From Microplitis mediator (Eukaryota > Arthropoda > Insecta > Hymenoptera > Braconidae): 64,000 bases of DNA. Location of the stretch: contig NC_079972.1 of assembly GCF_029852145.1 (NCBI RefSeq), forward strand, positions 10,228,986 to 10,292,985, written 5' to 3'. Below are positions 1 through 13,605 of the stretch, one piece after another. A program made the translations under genes and the position numbers. The first letter of the stretch is position 1; the number at the start of each line of letters is the position of its first letter. The notes below the pieces were generated by a model. It made no database searches and was not told where the DNA came from. It was given only the letters and a program-made list of their open reading frames with translations.

Positions 1-2241
1 CTTATTCTTATTCTTCATTCAGATCGATAATATACTTGAAGATCAAGTTCAACGTTAACCTACTCGAGAGTCTGCTGATGATAACCACTTACTTCGATAA
101 TACTCAAGGGATCTATTTCTTTTTGTCAATACCACAAACTGAATAAATATTACCTTTGTGTGTTTGCTGTTATTAACATACTAACAGAATTTATTCAGAC
201 ATCAATCATCAAAATCGATAGTCTCATAGTTTACAATACCAGAAAAAGATGAATAACATCAGTATTAAAAATACTATGTCATTATTTTTTTAACAATGTC
301 GAAAAAATTTTCATTAAATTTAATAGAGAGAAATTGGGTTAGAGGCTATGTGTGTATATATGAAGAAGAAAAAAAAACATTTTTATTAAATTTTTTTTCA
401 GATTAATGGACTCAATATTGGAAAAAATTTTAACTATTATTTTAGCTTGTGGTTTTTTTATCCTCAACATAAAATGAAATCCAATAGTTTTACACAATAA
501 AATATTTGTATATATATATATATATATATATATCTATATAGACAAATAAACTCAACGAGATTAAAAAATATAAATATAAATCATTAGCTCGGTTGATCTC
601 TATATTGTGAAAGATAAAATGCGTTGGATCAAATTTCACTTACTCAGACTACGGATATTTTTAATTTATAGATTCATAATATTATATAAATATATATGAA
701 GAGTAAATAATTATCAAACATCAATTAAGTGGTTTATACTTAATACATATATATTGCGCAACAATATTATAGATAGTCGAAAATAAACATTTGATTGTCA
801 ATAATATTGTTTATATTAAAATGTATGACCACACGACTGGTGTGTTGCGGTTAATCGTATATACATAACTTCCTGTCAGTTTTAAGGCCAATAACGTTTT
901 CAACCACATATATCACATGACAAAGTTGAGTTTGTCATCAACGAATATATCAAGAGTAGCTGCTGCTGCTAGTGCTGGTGAAATAAAAAATATCTTGCTT
1001 TTTCTGCAAACTTTCATTTCTGCTGGGTCACACTCGGCAAATGAATGAAGTGAAAAAAGAGAACTGTTAAAATAAAAACGGCTAAAAAAGGTCATATCAC
1101 AGAGCGTGGATTTGTGTTGGAGGGTTTTCTAGAAATTTTAACCTTAAAAAATAATAATACCTGGAATATTATTAATTGGTGATGATAAAAATTCAGATGA
1201 CAGCTGGGATTCACAGATGATAAATATATAAAAATAAACTGCATGAAGAATTAATATGCTAGGCAAGATTAATATTTTCGTCCAGCATTAAATTTTAGTA
1301 TTATGATTACTGGTGGTGGAAAAAAAAAGTTGGAATAGAGTCAGAGTAAGATGAAAAGTTTAAGAATATAGCTGATGCAGAAAGTATGAGATATTTTATA
1401 CAAAAGATCCATGTTGCTGAATGAGCTATGACCAATTTTGTTATTCATGCAAGAGAATATCTAAAGACTAGGATAACAAATCCTTACCGTCAATCTACGT
1501 ACTATCAATTTTTTAAGTTAATTTTTTTTTTTACGAGCAAAAATCCAATCACTGCTCTAGAATATATATATGAGTCATTGAAATTGGATTATTATTTTCA
1601 ATTCTCTGAATTTGATGCCTATATATATCTACGTTATTAACTGGATACGTCCCGAAGAAAAATATATTCTTCTGTCATCAGTCATAATATATTTTTCATA
1701 TATATTTTTTAAAGCTTATCAATATCATGATAAATTGATTGCAATTAATGAATAATCGATTTATTATTTTTTTGATTTAATGAATCTGCAATTTTGGCGC
1801 ACAATTGAAACTGTACAGATGGCCCAATAAAGAGGTCACAATGTCTATATATATATATATATATTTCATCTTTGAAATATTAGCTGTGAATAGTATGTAT
1901 ATATGTGTGTGTAATAAAAAATATAAAAAGATATAGTAGTGGAATACGAAAATAAAGTTATGAGAAAACTGTGAAGCTTCAGCTGATGCCCATGAGTAAT
2001 AGGTAGAATGAGGTCAGAAAATAATAGAAGGGGTTTTGATGAATTGTCGTAGGGATTTGCAAGCACCAGTGATATTGTGATATTACTCAAACGTAGTATA
2101 TATTGGTTAAAATACAACTATCAAGTCAACTTTTAAATGTCGGGTTTCATATGCCATAAAAAAGCGAACAGAAATCGTAGTAAAGAAAAACTTTTTTTTT
2201 CTTTCATAAATATAAATTTAAAAAATAAATATGTATATATA
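1..2241. other. Upstream noncoding DNA, no gene seen
   Basis: AT-rich DNA with short unconserved reading frames. It contains a (TA)n run at 509-532 and another at 1846-1864. Probably intron or 5' flank of the receptor gene. Confidence 0.5.
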
Positions 2242-3079
2242 CAGGGTGATCCAAAATTAGTTTTACATCGGCGAGATTTAGATTGAGGAGATAATTCTGA
2301 GCAGAAAGTTCCTCAACAATATTTCTTAATTTTGAATATTGTGGGAGTTATTAAATATTCACAGTAGCCAATCAGAAACGAGCTTTAGAAATTGAAAAAA
2401 ATATAAAAGAATAAACAATAAGTTTGGCAGCGTGGCGCGTAGCTAGGTTCAAATCTAATTGTTTTATGTAGAATTTAATTTAATTGTAAATATTCATTTC
2501 TTTTGAAAAATTCAAATTGGTAAATAACTACTAATATAACCATCCATAAAAAATTTTAGTCTAGAATTTTGTCTCGGTTTGAGACTCGGGATTTCGTTTT
2601 GATTTTAGTTTTGAATTTGGTTTCAATTTCAATTTAAAGTTTTTTTTCAATTTTTTATCTAAAATGTTGTCTTGATTTTAGTGTTGGATTAAATCGTAGT
2701 TGCTGCCTTGGTTTTAGTCTCAAATTTTGTCTTGGTTGGAGACTTGAGTTTTGTCTTGAAGTTCGTCTAGATAACCATCTAGTTAGGTTATAAATGCTAT
2801 TCACCGATTCGAATGTTTCAAAAATGACTATTTATATTTGAATTAAGTTCTATATAAAATGATTCGATCTGAACTTGACTACGTACAACGCTGAAAAACT
2901 TAATATTTATTCTTTTCTATTTTTTTCTATTTTTAAAGCTCATTTTTGATTGGCCACTTTGAACATTTAATAACTCCCACAATATTCAAAATTAATAAAT
3001 ATTGTTCAGGAACTTTTTGCTCAGAATTATCTCCTCAATCTAAATCTCGCCGATGTAAAACTAATTTTGGATCACCCTG
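2242..3079. mobile_element. Non-autonomous TA-flanked inverted-repeat element (838 bases)
   Basis: Ends CAGGGTGATCCAAAATTAG and its complement CTAATTTTGGATCACCCTG, with TA on both sides. The inverted arms extend about 145 bases with mismatches (2242-2387 against 2936-3079). The TA flanks and CAGGG start fit a Tc1/mariner-type MITE. The interior has repeated TTTTGTCTTGG-like phrases and no transposase frame. Confidence 0.7.
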
Positions 3080-3081
3080 TA

Positions 3082-5469
3082 TACATATAATTAAACAAGA
3101 CAATATATATTTAATTGGAATAAATAAATACTTAGATGAAGTCTCGAGGAAAATGTAGGAAGGAGTCGCTTCTTTCTTACCTGAGTCTTGTATAAAATTC
3201 AATTAATTTTAATTTTAAATTAATACTAGATCAGTGTTTATATTATCCTCATTATAAACTTTTGCGAGGGTGAATTTTTCATTTATTAATAAAATTGTTA
3301 TTTCAATTAGGAGCGTATACATCTTGCCTGACGTCACTCTAAGTCATAAAGTAGTTTATAGAGGTTTGAAAGTGGGCTATGCGTACAAATGAGTTAAAAA
3401 AAACCAACTCGAGTTCGTAGGTAGGATGTTATAAAGGAAAATGAAAGCTCACAAAATGAAATGCTTTTACAATTTATCAATTATTTGAGATGGAATAATT
3501 TCGTTGAAAATGAATTTTTCATGTAATTTATAGAGTGCGAAGTACGAGTTGAGTTATAAAATGTTGGATGTCAGCTTAAAGGTAAATAAATTCGCTTAAG
3601 TCGTTTGTAATCAGTACAGGAAATTTGGGTCTGCATTTTTTTCGTTTATTCACTCGCGAGGACTTTAAAAAAAATAAAAACAGAAAAAGATAAATAATAG
3701 AATCGGACGGGATTTTCCTTTACTTGGAGAATGTAATAAAGTGTAATTTAATTTGTAATATTATGCACACGTAAAAATGTGAGAACAAAAAGAATGAAAC
3801 AGTAAAAATAAAATAGGATTTTCTCATCAACTATTTGAAAGAGAAATTTAATTACTAACTAGTGTTCTTCATTACATGGCGACAGATCAAAACGAGTGGC
3901 TCTTACACCTTTTTAACTCATCAAAACCCGTTGAAATCCACTGATCAAAGAACACAAAAACTATTCTCACAAATGCAATTTTTTTTTTTCACACATTTCC
4001 GTTATTTTTTTTCACCTAATCGATTACAAATTAAATTAATTAGAAAGTCTCATTAAAAATAAAAAATAACCAATTATTAAAAATCAAATTTTCCATGAAA
4101 AAAAATTAGCAATTAAATTTATTAATTAAAAAAAAGATTTCAATAAGTAAATAAAAGGTTTCAATAAAAAAAATATGATTGAATAAAAGTATTCGTAGCT
4201 GTTTAATAAATCGCGCAAGATTTGAATTTATATGACTATTGAATATTTATGATCGAGTCCAGACTTTTAATATGTATTCATTTGCAAGATATTTGATTGC
4301 ATTTTAGATTTGCCAAGAGTTTCAGGTTAAGTAAATGCCGGAATTCACAAAGTGCCTATGGTCATTTATATGTAAACGAACTTAGATATATATATAAATT
4401 AACAGCATAGAATCGAGCAAAAGACGGCGATTTTTGATTTATGATATGCCGTATTATTTATTTTATCAAAGAGCTTCTTCAAACAACTTTGCATTGTTTA
4501 CTGTCCTTTGTAAATCAGTTTCACCCGCCAGAGTGCTAATATTCTCTTTTGAATAAAAAATAATAAAAAAAGTCCTCAAGAGCTTGATAACACGGAATTT
4601 GCATATCAGTTTCTGAGAATCATTTATGCAACGTCACGAATCTTGTGCACACCTCAAAGACGACATTCAGTCTGACAGTTTACAAATTTACTAAGTGATA
4701 CAGCTCGTTACCTGTTACCTTATTAGATATCGCCTTGTATTAACAAGATTTTTCGTTATATAACAGCAAATTTATTTACTCCAGCGTTTATCTTTATTGT
4801 TTACTTTTCTTTGTTTATTATTAATCACCACAGTAAACAAAATTGTTTTCATAAAAAATATTTAAATTTATTTTATATGGCTCAGTGAATGCAGATTTTA
4901 TTTACTTTATATTTTTCAGAGAAATGGAATGCGTTATTGATTTATGTAATCATCAAAAAAAGCATTATTTTTATTATATTTATTTGTCACGAAAAATATA
5001 AAAGGTAAATATACACGGTTGAAAAATTTCTAAATTGTTTAGCCGTGCGTGGGCAAACATGTCAAATAATGCTGTTTGTTGCTGATGTAATTACTCTGAA
5101 TTAATGTTAACAAGATGATGTGAAATCTTAAACAATCGCGCATGAATGACTTCTAAGAATTGTCTAGTTCAAATTTCATTAGATTAAGTTTACTGTAAAC
5201 TATCAAATTTAATGAAATTACTTGAGAACTACCGGATTCCATTTAAACCCTTGCAATAACTGACTTTATTTTTATAATTAAATTTATTTTTTTTTATTCT
5301 TCCGTAAAAATCTTTATTTTTATCGATTTCCGCTCTGTAATTTCTTTAGATAAAAAAAATAGTCGTTCAATGTATGTTAACGCTCACTGCAAATCCTGTA
5401 TCAATTTTTACTTTTCATTGTAAGTTAATTTCATTTGATTTTTAGTTACTTATAATAATTATTTTACTG
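3082..5469. other. Noncoding stretch, nothing recognised
   Basis: AT-rich DNA without a supported exon. A weak imperfect hairpin surrounds GTTTACTGTAAAC near 5190-5203. Confidence 0.45.
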
Positions 5470-5480
5470 TGCTTTTGTTA

Positions 5481-6283
5481 TGAATGTAAATGTAGCAGAC
5501 ATCAGACAAATTAAAAATTATTAATAAATAGAGTAAATGAATCGTTTATTTGAGAAACCCCATAAGTCAGGTTTTTTACGAAATTGGGTTTTTTGCATTT
5601 TTGGGTACTTTGGATGTCCCCCCATAGAAATCAATCAAAATATGCATCAAATCAGCGTTTAAAAAAAAATTAACGGGGTGACAGCAATTTCATTTAATTG
5701 AGAAACCCCATAAGTCAATGACTCAAATAAACATATGCAGTTTTAGTTTTACAGAAATAATTTTTTTTTTTTTTTATTTGAAATTCGCGCTTTTTTGGGA
5801 AATTTATTTCAAATGTTGTTTTATTGGTGACTGTTATATGACTAATTAAAATGTTTAAATTAATTATGATTTTTTGTAATTTCTGAGTTTCAGAGTTCAA
5901 ATACGTATTTAATACTTCATTTTATCAGTGTAATAAATGATTTGAGTGGAAACATTTAAAAAAACAATGATTTTATAACTTTTTTTCCGTTTGGTTGAGA
6001 AACCCCATAAGTCAATCAACTTTAAATAATTTTTTTAAGTGGTATCAGTTAAAAAATTAAATTTTTCTTGTTGGAATCTTTTTCAGAGACGCTAACATTA
6101 TTGTATTCAATTATTTATTTATTATTTTAATGTCAAGTTTTTCCAAAAAAATGTTTTTTGTGTTTCCTGAAAAGTTTTGTTTTCTTGACTTATTATGGGG
6201 TTTCTCAAATAAACGATTGAAATAATTCATAAAATGAAATTTACAATTTTAAATTTGTCTGACGTCTGCTACATTCACACTCA
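5481..6283. mobile_element. Mutator-like non-autonomous element with 11-bp target duplication
   Basis: The inverted arms are about 95 bases: left begins TGAATGTAAATGTAGCAGAC, right ends GTCTGCTACATTCACACTCA. The element is flanked on both sides by the direct repeat TGCTTTTGTTA (5470-5480 and 6284-6294). Long terminal inverted repeats with a 9-11 bp duplication are characteristic of Mutator-like elements. The phrase GAGAAACCCCATAAGTCA occurs at about 5552, 5700 and 5997, and inverted near 6187. Confidence 0.6.
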
Positions 6284-6295
6284 TGCTTTTGTTAC

Positions 6296-6435
6296 GATAC
6301 TGAAGTTAGCCGACGACTTATAATTTTTGAATTTTTTTAAAAACAATCAATTATTAAAAAAAAATCTTTAAAAAAATTGCACTAATAGTTTTTGTAATTT
6401 TCTACATGTGTATTTTTTTTTTTTTTTTTTTTTCA
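6296..6435. repeat. Dispersed repeat, half copy (TACTGAAGTTAGC family)
   Basis: Begins GATACTGAAGTTAGC and includes TAGTTTTTGTAATTTTCTAC. Related copies are at 31381-31582 (complete palindromic form) and 62342-62486 (opposite orientation). Confidence 0.6.
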
Positions 6436-6445
6436 TAAAATGTCG

Positions 6446-7875
6446 ATTTAAAAAAATTAATTGTATAAAATTCGGTTATATATTTTTAAAAATACAAAAC
6501 TTCTGATACAAATAAAAAAACTTGATATCCAACAGTTTTCATATCATAACTGTTCCATTATGGACACACTTAAAATAATTAAAACATAAACGATTTTTAC
6601 TTGGCAAGTCGTGATACTCAAAGCTCTGATATTCAAAAGCAAAAGGAAAAAAAAAGTGTGAAATAAAAAAGAAGAGTAACCTGCAAATAAGTAATGCGAA
6701 AAACAGAAGTTTATTGTCGGTGCAGCAGATAAATATTGAAGATTGAGTGTTACAACGAGCGGCAGATGTTTTATAGTGAGATTAGCAAGTACTTTCTGAG
6801 TTATGTGTATTTATCATTGTTACGTAAGAAATGAAAAACAATAAAAAATATAAAAAATAAAGAAAAAGTCGATGTGTGAGGGCTGTAAAAACTTTAGCAT
6901 GCGGGCTTACATCACTTGCAAGAGTATTTTCCAAGTTGATCGTAAATATTTTTATGAGTTAGAGTAAATTCTTGTATGATATACCGCTAGATACAAAATT
7001 ACGTGCGCATATGTGGGAAAAATATTTTATCTTGAGTAAATAATAATGAATGGTTTATAAAAATTATTTTAACATATTTGTGTATTTTTAACATGATTGC
7101 ATTTATTAGTGTGAATAAATCATTCATAAAAAAAAAAATTAAAGACAGTGATTAAAAATAAATATTGCAATGAATTAAAAGTGGATAAACAACAATAATA
7201 TAATACAAAAATAAAAAATTCATAAAAGTACGTTGAGGAAGTAACAACTAGTTCACTGATGCGTTCTACAGTGTCGACGAATCCGCATTCAACTATACAA
7301 AACTCAACAATTTATAAATTCCTTCACTATATATATATATATACACATGTATGTATATATATATAGGTTTTCCACGAAACTTTTGGCGTTCTACTTTTTG
7401 CATAGTTCAAACCAGACGACGAGAGGTTTTGGCCACCCAACTACTCTCCACAAAGCTCGTGGTTATTAACGATCAACTGTCTAAGCCGATTTTATACTCT
7501 TCGAAAATAAAATAAAATGTAGAAAAAAAAAAAAAAAAAAAATCTCGTGTACAAGTAAAAGAGCTCTGAAGAGCAGCGGTGAAGTCAGCCAAGTAAAAGT
7601 TTGCCAAAAAACTTGACTTTAAATATACTGAAAAAATATGTAAAAAAAAATTATCGAACAGAAATTTGTTTTTTCAAGAAGCTAAGTTTCCTAGACGTAC
7701 GACATACAAAGTTTCAATTTTACAGTAATAATAATAATATTTATTATGAAATTTTTTTTTAACGAAAAAATATATTCTGTAAAAAAAAGCAGATAAAGAG
7801 CTTTGTTGGAAAATAAATTAAAAAATAAATAATGATAATTATTTGATTAAAGATATTGAAGGACATTTTGTCTTT
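6446..7875. other. Noncoding stretch
   Basis: No exon recognised. Contains (TA)n at 7329-7341 and an A-tract near 7523-7541. Confidence 0.45.
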
Positions 7876-8620
7876 TTACTTTTTATACTGCAGTAGAAAT
7901 GTGTATAGATTTCTCAAGTGGTTGATTGGAAAGGAGAGCAAATATCGGTGACGAATAAACGGAATGGCACAGTTGGTAATATCATCGAATATTTGACCGC
8001 ACGTACAGCAAAAAGACAGAGAAAGAGAGAGAGAGAGGAAGACAAGCAGTGGCTGTGTGCTGGCAACATGTAATGTCGCTTCGTCTCGTTCACTTACCAC
8101 GAACGAACAATATCTCACAATAACGGCAGTCGAAGCATGAGAGCACGCTGTGGTACTGGTTCTGCTGCTGCCGAACACAAGGGGTAGAGAGAAAGGAAGT
8201 AGTGAGACTGTACGTCTGTGCTGTTGCTGAACAGCAGTAGTCAACCAGAAGTACAGAGAAACCTGGCACCACGTGCTGCACCAACTTCCCTACGCTCTAC
8301 TAACTAGTAGTACAAGTGTTGGGCAGCCGAACACGTGAGCAAAAAAAGTAAGATGGTAGTAATAGGTCAGGTTTTCCTATTTTTTAATGTATAGGCTCAC
8401 ATACCTGGTGGTGGTGTCGGTTCGGGATATAGGAAAGTAAACGCAGAGTACGGAACAGAAGTTATATTCTAGGGGCGCACATATGGTGTGTGACAAGAAT
8501 TGGAAATAACGCAAGCGACATCACGTTACAACTCATAAATCCCAGTTTGACCTTTTCGCTACTGCCCGTAGGGTTACTATCCTTTTCTTTTTTCCTCTCG
8601 TACACACTATATCACGAGTA
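7876..8620. other. GC-richer island without recognised coding sequence
   Basis: Base composition is clearly less AT-biased than the surroundings, with a GA-rich run near 8018-8040 and many CG and CA dinucleotides. Reading frames of 122 and 64 codons on the - strand overlap here but resemble nothing known. It could be a promoter, a 5' UTR exon or a conserved regulatory block. Confidence 0.35.
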
Positions 8621-8891
8621 GAATTAAATTATTGATAAAACTTGTCGTGTCCGATTTTTTAATTCTACTTTTTCTTCTGCGAACTTTTATGTTTTTATTT
8701 TTTGTGCTTATTTCTGTTTCAAAACTTATCAGTTTTCTACCGATGAAGTTAATCCATTTATATATATATTCAGTTATAACAGACATTATTTTTTATTGAA
8801 TAATATTTGATTATATATAGAGATGTTATTACTTTCATTTTTTTCTCGCCTTTTTTGAAACTTTAATAACATTTTTTTTTTGTTTAGTTAA

Positions 8892-9043
8892 GGTAAGAGA
8901 CCCGGTAACCTATCAGGAAACTAGTACCCGATCATCCATGTATTTGTATAGATATATTTACTAAATTTTACTAAATGTAGATATACAAATTCATGGAATG
9001 ATCGGGTATTAGTTATTTGGTCGGGTATTAGGTCTTTTGCCTT
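8892..9043. mobile_element. Small palindromic MITE
   Basis: Arms pair across the whole unit: TAGTACCCGATCATCCATG on the left against CATGGAATGATCGGGTATTA on the right, with outer AGACCCGGTAAC-like and GGTCGGGTATTAGGTC-like ends. About 150 bases, no coding capacity. Confidence 0.55.
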
Positions 9044-9047
9044 ATTA

Positions 9048-10325
9048 GCTTATTTTAAAAGTTATATATATACAAATTAGTGATGTAATGCAGAGAAATC
9101 GCCTGACAATTATCTGGAATTGCCAGACAATTGACGTCAATTAATCAACGGTAATTTTTTTAATTTAATTGCAATTCTTAGGCAAACTTGATATTGTCCA
9201 AAAAATTATTTTATAAAAAAGAAATTGACCGAAAAGTTGACCGAAAATTTTTTTACCGACACTTCGCATCTAAATAGAAGTGAAGAAAAATTTTTTACAA
9301 ATTTTTTTGAACAATCAAATCGAATGTTGTTAAGTGGTACGACTTGCAATTTACTTACAGTCACATCCAGGAAATTATTTTATAAAAAATATAACCAAAA
9401 AATTTTTGACGATTGAGAAATAATTGTCAGTAAATTTCTCGTAATCAGACTGAACAAAAAATTGACGTTCATTTCGCATCACTAAAATACACACATATTT
9501 AAATATTTTTTTTATGACAATTTTTTTACTATAAACGATTCACAATTTCAATTGGTTGAATATTTAATTAAGCAAACTCATTTATTGTGTCCCAACTATC
9601 AATAGCATTTATATCTATATTTAATTATCGAGTTTATAAAACTAAATAATAATAATAAGAGCCTATCTTATTAATCCATTACTTTAATTAACCGATTGAA
9701 TTAATTATAAAAGTATTTTATCATTTAAATGTTAATTAAATCAATCAACTTTTCAATGAATAAATTAAATAAATTAAAAAGTTTTTTGAATTTATATAAA
9801 TGTCATTTAAAAGTTATTCTATTTAAAAACGATTATTTAGTCTTCTTCATTTATTTATTTTTAAACTTAAAACATTTGATATACATAATTACTGCGTACA
9901 ATAATTAATGAGGATTTGAATTTGCTAAATCTGACAATAGTTACGTTAAACAATCAAAACGTCTACGTGTATTTGAATACATGGGCGACTACGTGTTTAG
10001 TTATCAATACTACGTAATTGTGAAATTATTGATTCATGTGCTCGTTGCAATTACTGTATATTACTTGTTGAATATACTGAAACGCAAAGTTATTCAAGTA
10101 CTCCAAGTTTTTCTGTTAAATAAACATCCGTTCGTATTATATTTTTATCATTAATTATTTAGTTCAACAATATTTTATAGGTTTTTTTTTTTATCAAGTT
10201 ATGAAATTCAATAAACTTCAGCTATGAAGTTTTTAAACAAACTTTTTTTATCATAAATATATATTTTTTCTATTTAAAAATTTGTTATAAATAAAAAATT
10301 CATATTTTATTCAAACGCTCAATCT
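9048..10325. other. Noncoding stretch with a weak inverted-repeat pair
   Basis: TTAGTGATG near 9078 faces CATCACTAA near 9476, which may mark a decayed 400-base element. No gene seen. Confidence 0.35.
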
Positions 10326-11811
10326 TAGGGGACGGGGCAATACGGGGTACCCCCAAAATTTTATTTTAAAAAAATGTGTTTTTTTTTAACTGTTTTTTAA
10401 ACATTCCACACAATAAAAACGAATTGTCAAAATGTAAAAAAAAAGTGTGTTAAAATTTTGAGTACCAAATTTTTAACACTTTCGTACACAGTAAAAAAGG
10501 ATTCGTCAAAATCAACACATACCCTGTGTAAAACGAACGTTTTACACTTATTTAAACGTTACTTTAACATGTTGTAAGTGTTAAAAAAAGTTACACACGT
10601 ATGCGATAAAAATAAAAATTTTCCAAGAATTCTTTTGTGATGGTCGACATTATTTTTAACATATTTTGTGTGTTGATTCCACAGTAACATATAAAAAGTG
10701 TTACTTTCAAACAAAATGACATTTTTGTATCTTAAAAAATCAATCAATTGCGACAGTTCAAACAAGATAAATACTGTGTGTTCAATTGACACACAAAAGT
10801 GTTAAAAATTCAACACTCAAAACTTTAACACACATTTTTTTTATACTTTGACGATTCGTTTTTTACTGTGCACTCTAAAACCAATTGTGTAGTCAAAATT
10901 AACACACTTCCCAAATAACATTGAATTGCCATAAGCAATCTGTAGATATTTAATACACCGTGTAACGTGTTTTAAATGACTACAAAAAACTATAGTTTCA
11001 CTTATAGCTTTAAATATAGAACACATTTAATATGTGTCAAAATAACACACTTGTAACACCCTTAGTTTTAGAGTGTGTATGTCAATTTAACACACAGTAT
11101 TTATTTTGTTTGAACTGTCGCAATCTATTGATATTTTAACACACAAAAATGTTATTTTATTCGAATGTAACACTTTTTATATGTTACTGTCAAATCAACA
11201 CACAAAATATGTTAAAAATAATTTCGAGCATCACAAATAATTCTTGGAAAATTTTTTACTTTTAGCATATACAAAGTTGCGTGTGTAACTTTTTCAACAC
11301 TCTTAACATGTTAAAATAACATATAAATAAGTGTAAAACGTTTGTTTTACACATGATATGTGTTGATTTTAACGAATCCTGTTTTACTTTGCAAAACCAC
11401 TTTTGTAAATATAATTGAGGATTATTTTAAATATTTTTTTCATAAACTTTTTCAAAAATCGAGTGTCAGTTCAAAAATATTAATGACTTGTTTTACAATA
11501 CAAACTATTAAAAATTATTGTTTCTTTACTTGTATCCAATAATTATGTAGAATGTAATTTTTCTTGATTTAAATTACCTACAAAAAAATTTAATTTAATC
11601 AAATGTATTTAATATCTAGAAAATTTTTTTTTCGCCTTTTTTAAGCGGTACTTCATTTTTCCCGCAAAAATGAATTTTTTTCTTTTAACGGCAACTGAAA
11701 GTTTTTTATATTCATTTTGAATATCATTAAAAAAAAAAAGATTTAGCGTATTTGAGTCCTCGAAAACTTAGTATTTCTTTAAGTACCCCGTTTTGCCTCC
11801 CCCCTCCCCTA
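10326..11811. mobile_element. TAGGGG-family element, copy 1, with nested palindromes inside
   Basis: Begins TAGGGGACGGGGCAATACGG and ends ACCCCGTTTTGCC followed by a C-rich tract and CCCTA, then TA. Its right part matches the copy at 44893-46570, including GAGTGTCAGTT, AACGGCAACTGAAA and GTATTTGAGTCCTCGAAA. The interior 10410-11395 is foreign: interlocking palindromes with GTGTTAAAA phrases (10413-10870, 10493-11394, 10872-11078). Confidence 0.65.
10493..11394. mobile_element. Nested inverted-repeat element inside copy 1 of the TAGGGG family
   Basis: The left arm with GGATTCGTCAAAATCAACAC pairs with GTGTTGATTTTAACGAATCC on the right, and both arms run several hundred bases with GTGTAAAAC and TTACACACG motifs. 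A further TTTTAGAGTGTG palindrome (10872-11078) sits in the centre. No reading frame of interest. Confidence 0.5.
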
Positions 11812-12905
11812 TATGATTTTATCTTAAGTGTTCTTGCCGCTAATTATTTACTTCTTAGTGCACTTATTTTTAAAATATATTAAAAACACAGTTTTAGTTT
11901 TTAATACCATTACTGACAACTTACAGCGGATAAGTCGTGAAACTTTAAAAAATAATTAAGCATTTTTTTTGTAGCGAATTTAAAAAAAAATTAAATAATA
12001 AAAAAAAAAGTTTATATAAATCTAAGCCTTGAAATTATATTTTATCGCGGATTTACTTTCAAATATTGCAGACAAACGATTATTAAAAATTTCCATATCA
12101 ATATTACAGAGTTAAAATTTGTTTTTTTACCTTTAGGTTATCGACAAGCCATAAAAATATGTCTTCGTAAAATAAAGATTTGAAATTTTATCCGATAGTT
12201 AAAAAGTGCACGACTGAAAACTTTATAATCTTATTTAATTTTTTTTCCATTTTTTAAATTCTACATGAGTAAGTGGCTTTCATAAAAATGAACTCGAAAG
12301 TAAATAAATTTTTTTTAAAAATAATCTATCGAAATAAAACGAATCAGTACCACGAATATGAATTTTGATATTCAAATTTATATGAAGATATATCTTTATT
12401 TTCAGTCGCAATTAGTGGAATTTTTCTCCAAACGACTAATTTATATGACAACATTAATCAAATAGTAATTATATAATGATTTAGTTAAGATTTATATAAA
12501 TATCCTACTGATGATATATATTTGGTATTAGATGTCAGGTAAACATTTATTTAGGTCGAGTAAATAATCTCTGGTTACCTTGACAATATCATTCGCCCAA
12601 CTTGATTATTGATAGTAATGAATACATATATACCACCAATTTATCATACGTTGTATAAATATGTAATGCTGCTGACTGACAGAATCATTTCAAATTAATT
12701 ACTTAGATCGAATAATTCAAATATGGAATTATTTTGAAAATATCGATTGATATTAACATCCAAAAATTTATCATAAATTCTAATTTGATGCCCAACATAT
12801 AATTATATTTTCAAAAATTTCTAACATGAGTTTCCAAAATTTTTTTTCTATGAAAATTGAGATTACCTTCGACTTTTAAGAAATAAATTTTACTACCCCG
12901 TGAAT
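11812..12905. other. Noncoding stretch, nothing recognised
   Basis: AT-rich, no supported exon or element. Confidence 0.4.
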
Positions 12906-13605
12906 CCGTATGAAAAAACAATATATGGTTAAAATATATAAAATCATATATGTTTGCAAAAAAAATATATGATATATTATGTTGTATTTTATAAAAAATC
13001 ATATAGAGATTTTGGACGATTCAATATTAAATTATATACAGTAGTAAATATATGTATTTCATATATGTAACTTATATGTTTTTTATATTAAGCTACATAT
13101 ACATTTACCTTATAATATATTGTATTGATATATATTTCCTTTTATATTCAAAAAATATAAAATTTTTATATGAAATGAAATATATGGCACCATATATTTT
13201 CTTTGTTATATTTAAGCCTATATTTTATTAGGTGTATGTATATATATATGGGTATGTATATTCGCATTAAATTGACTAATTTTAAAAATTTTAACTGCAA
13301 TTTAAAGAGTATTAAAATTTATATCTAATTAAATTGAAGTTGGTCATACGAATAAGAAAGTTTTTTTTTTCCATACACAATATAAATATATGTTTTTGTA
13401 TATGATCAGAATATATTTTTCGTATATAATTGACATATTTATTTTATATATGCTAAACATATACGGACTCGTATCTGATGAATATTATATTTTTTAATAT
13501 AAAAAAAATATATCAGAATCTATAGTTAAATTGGCCACATATATTTTCTGATATTTATCATATATTTTTACATATGTTTTGACCATATATGTTATTTTCA
13601 TACGG
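12906..13605. mobile_element. CCGTATG element, copy 1 (700 bases)
   Basis: Begins CCGTATGAAAAAACAATATA and ends ATTTTCATACGG. Almost the whole interior is built from ATATAT/CATATA phrases. A second copy lies in the opposite orientation at 41500-42313, with matching phrases such as CAGTAGTAAATATATGTATT. Confidence 0.65.

Noticed and set aside
7876..8244. 122-codon frame on the - strand, Ser/Leu-rich
   Set aside because: Low-complexity translation of a GA-rich tract. No start context or homology visible.
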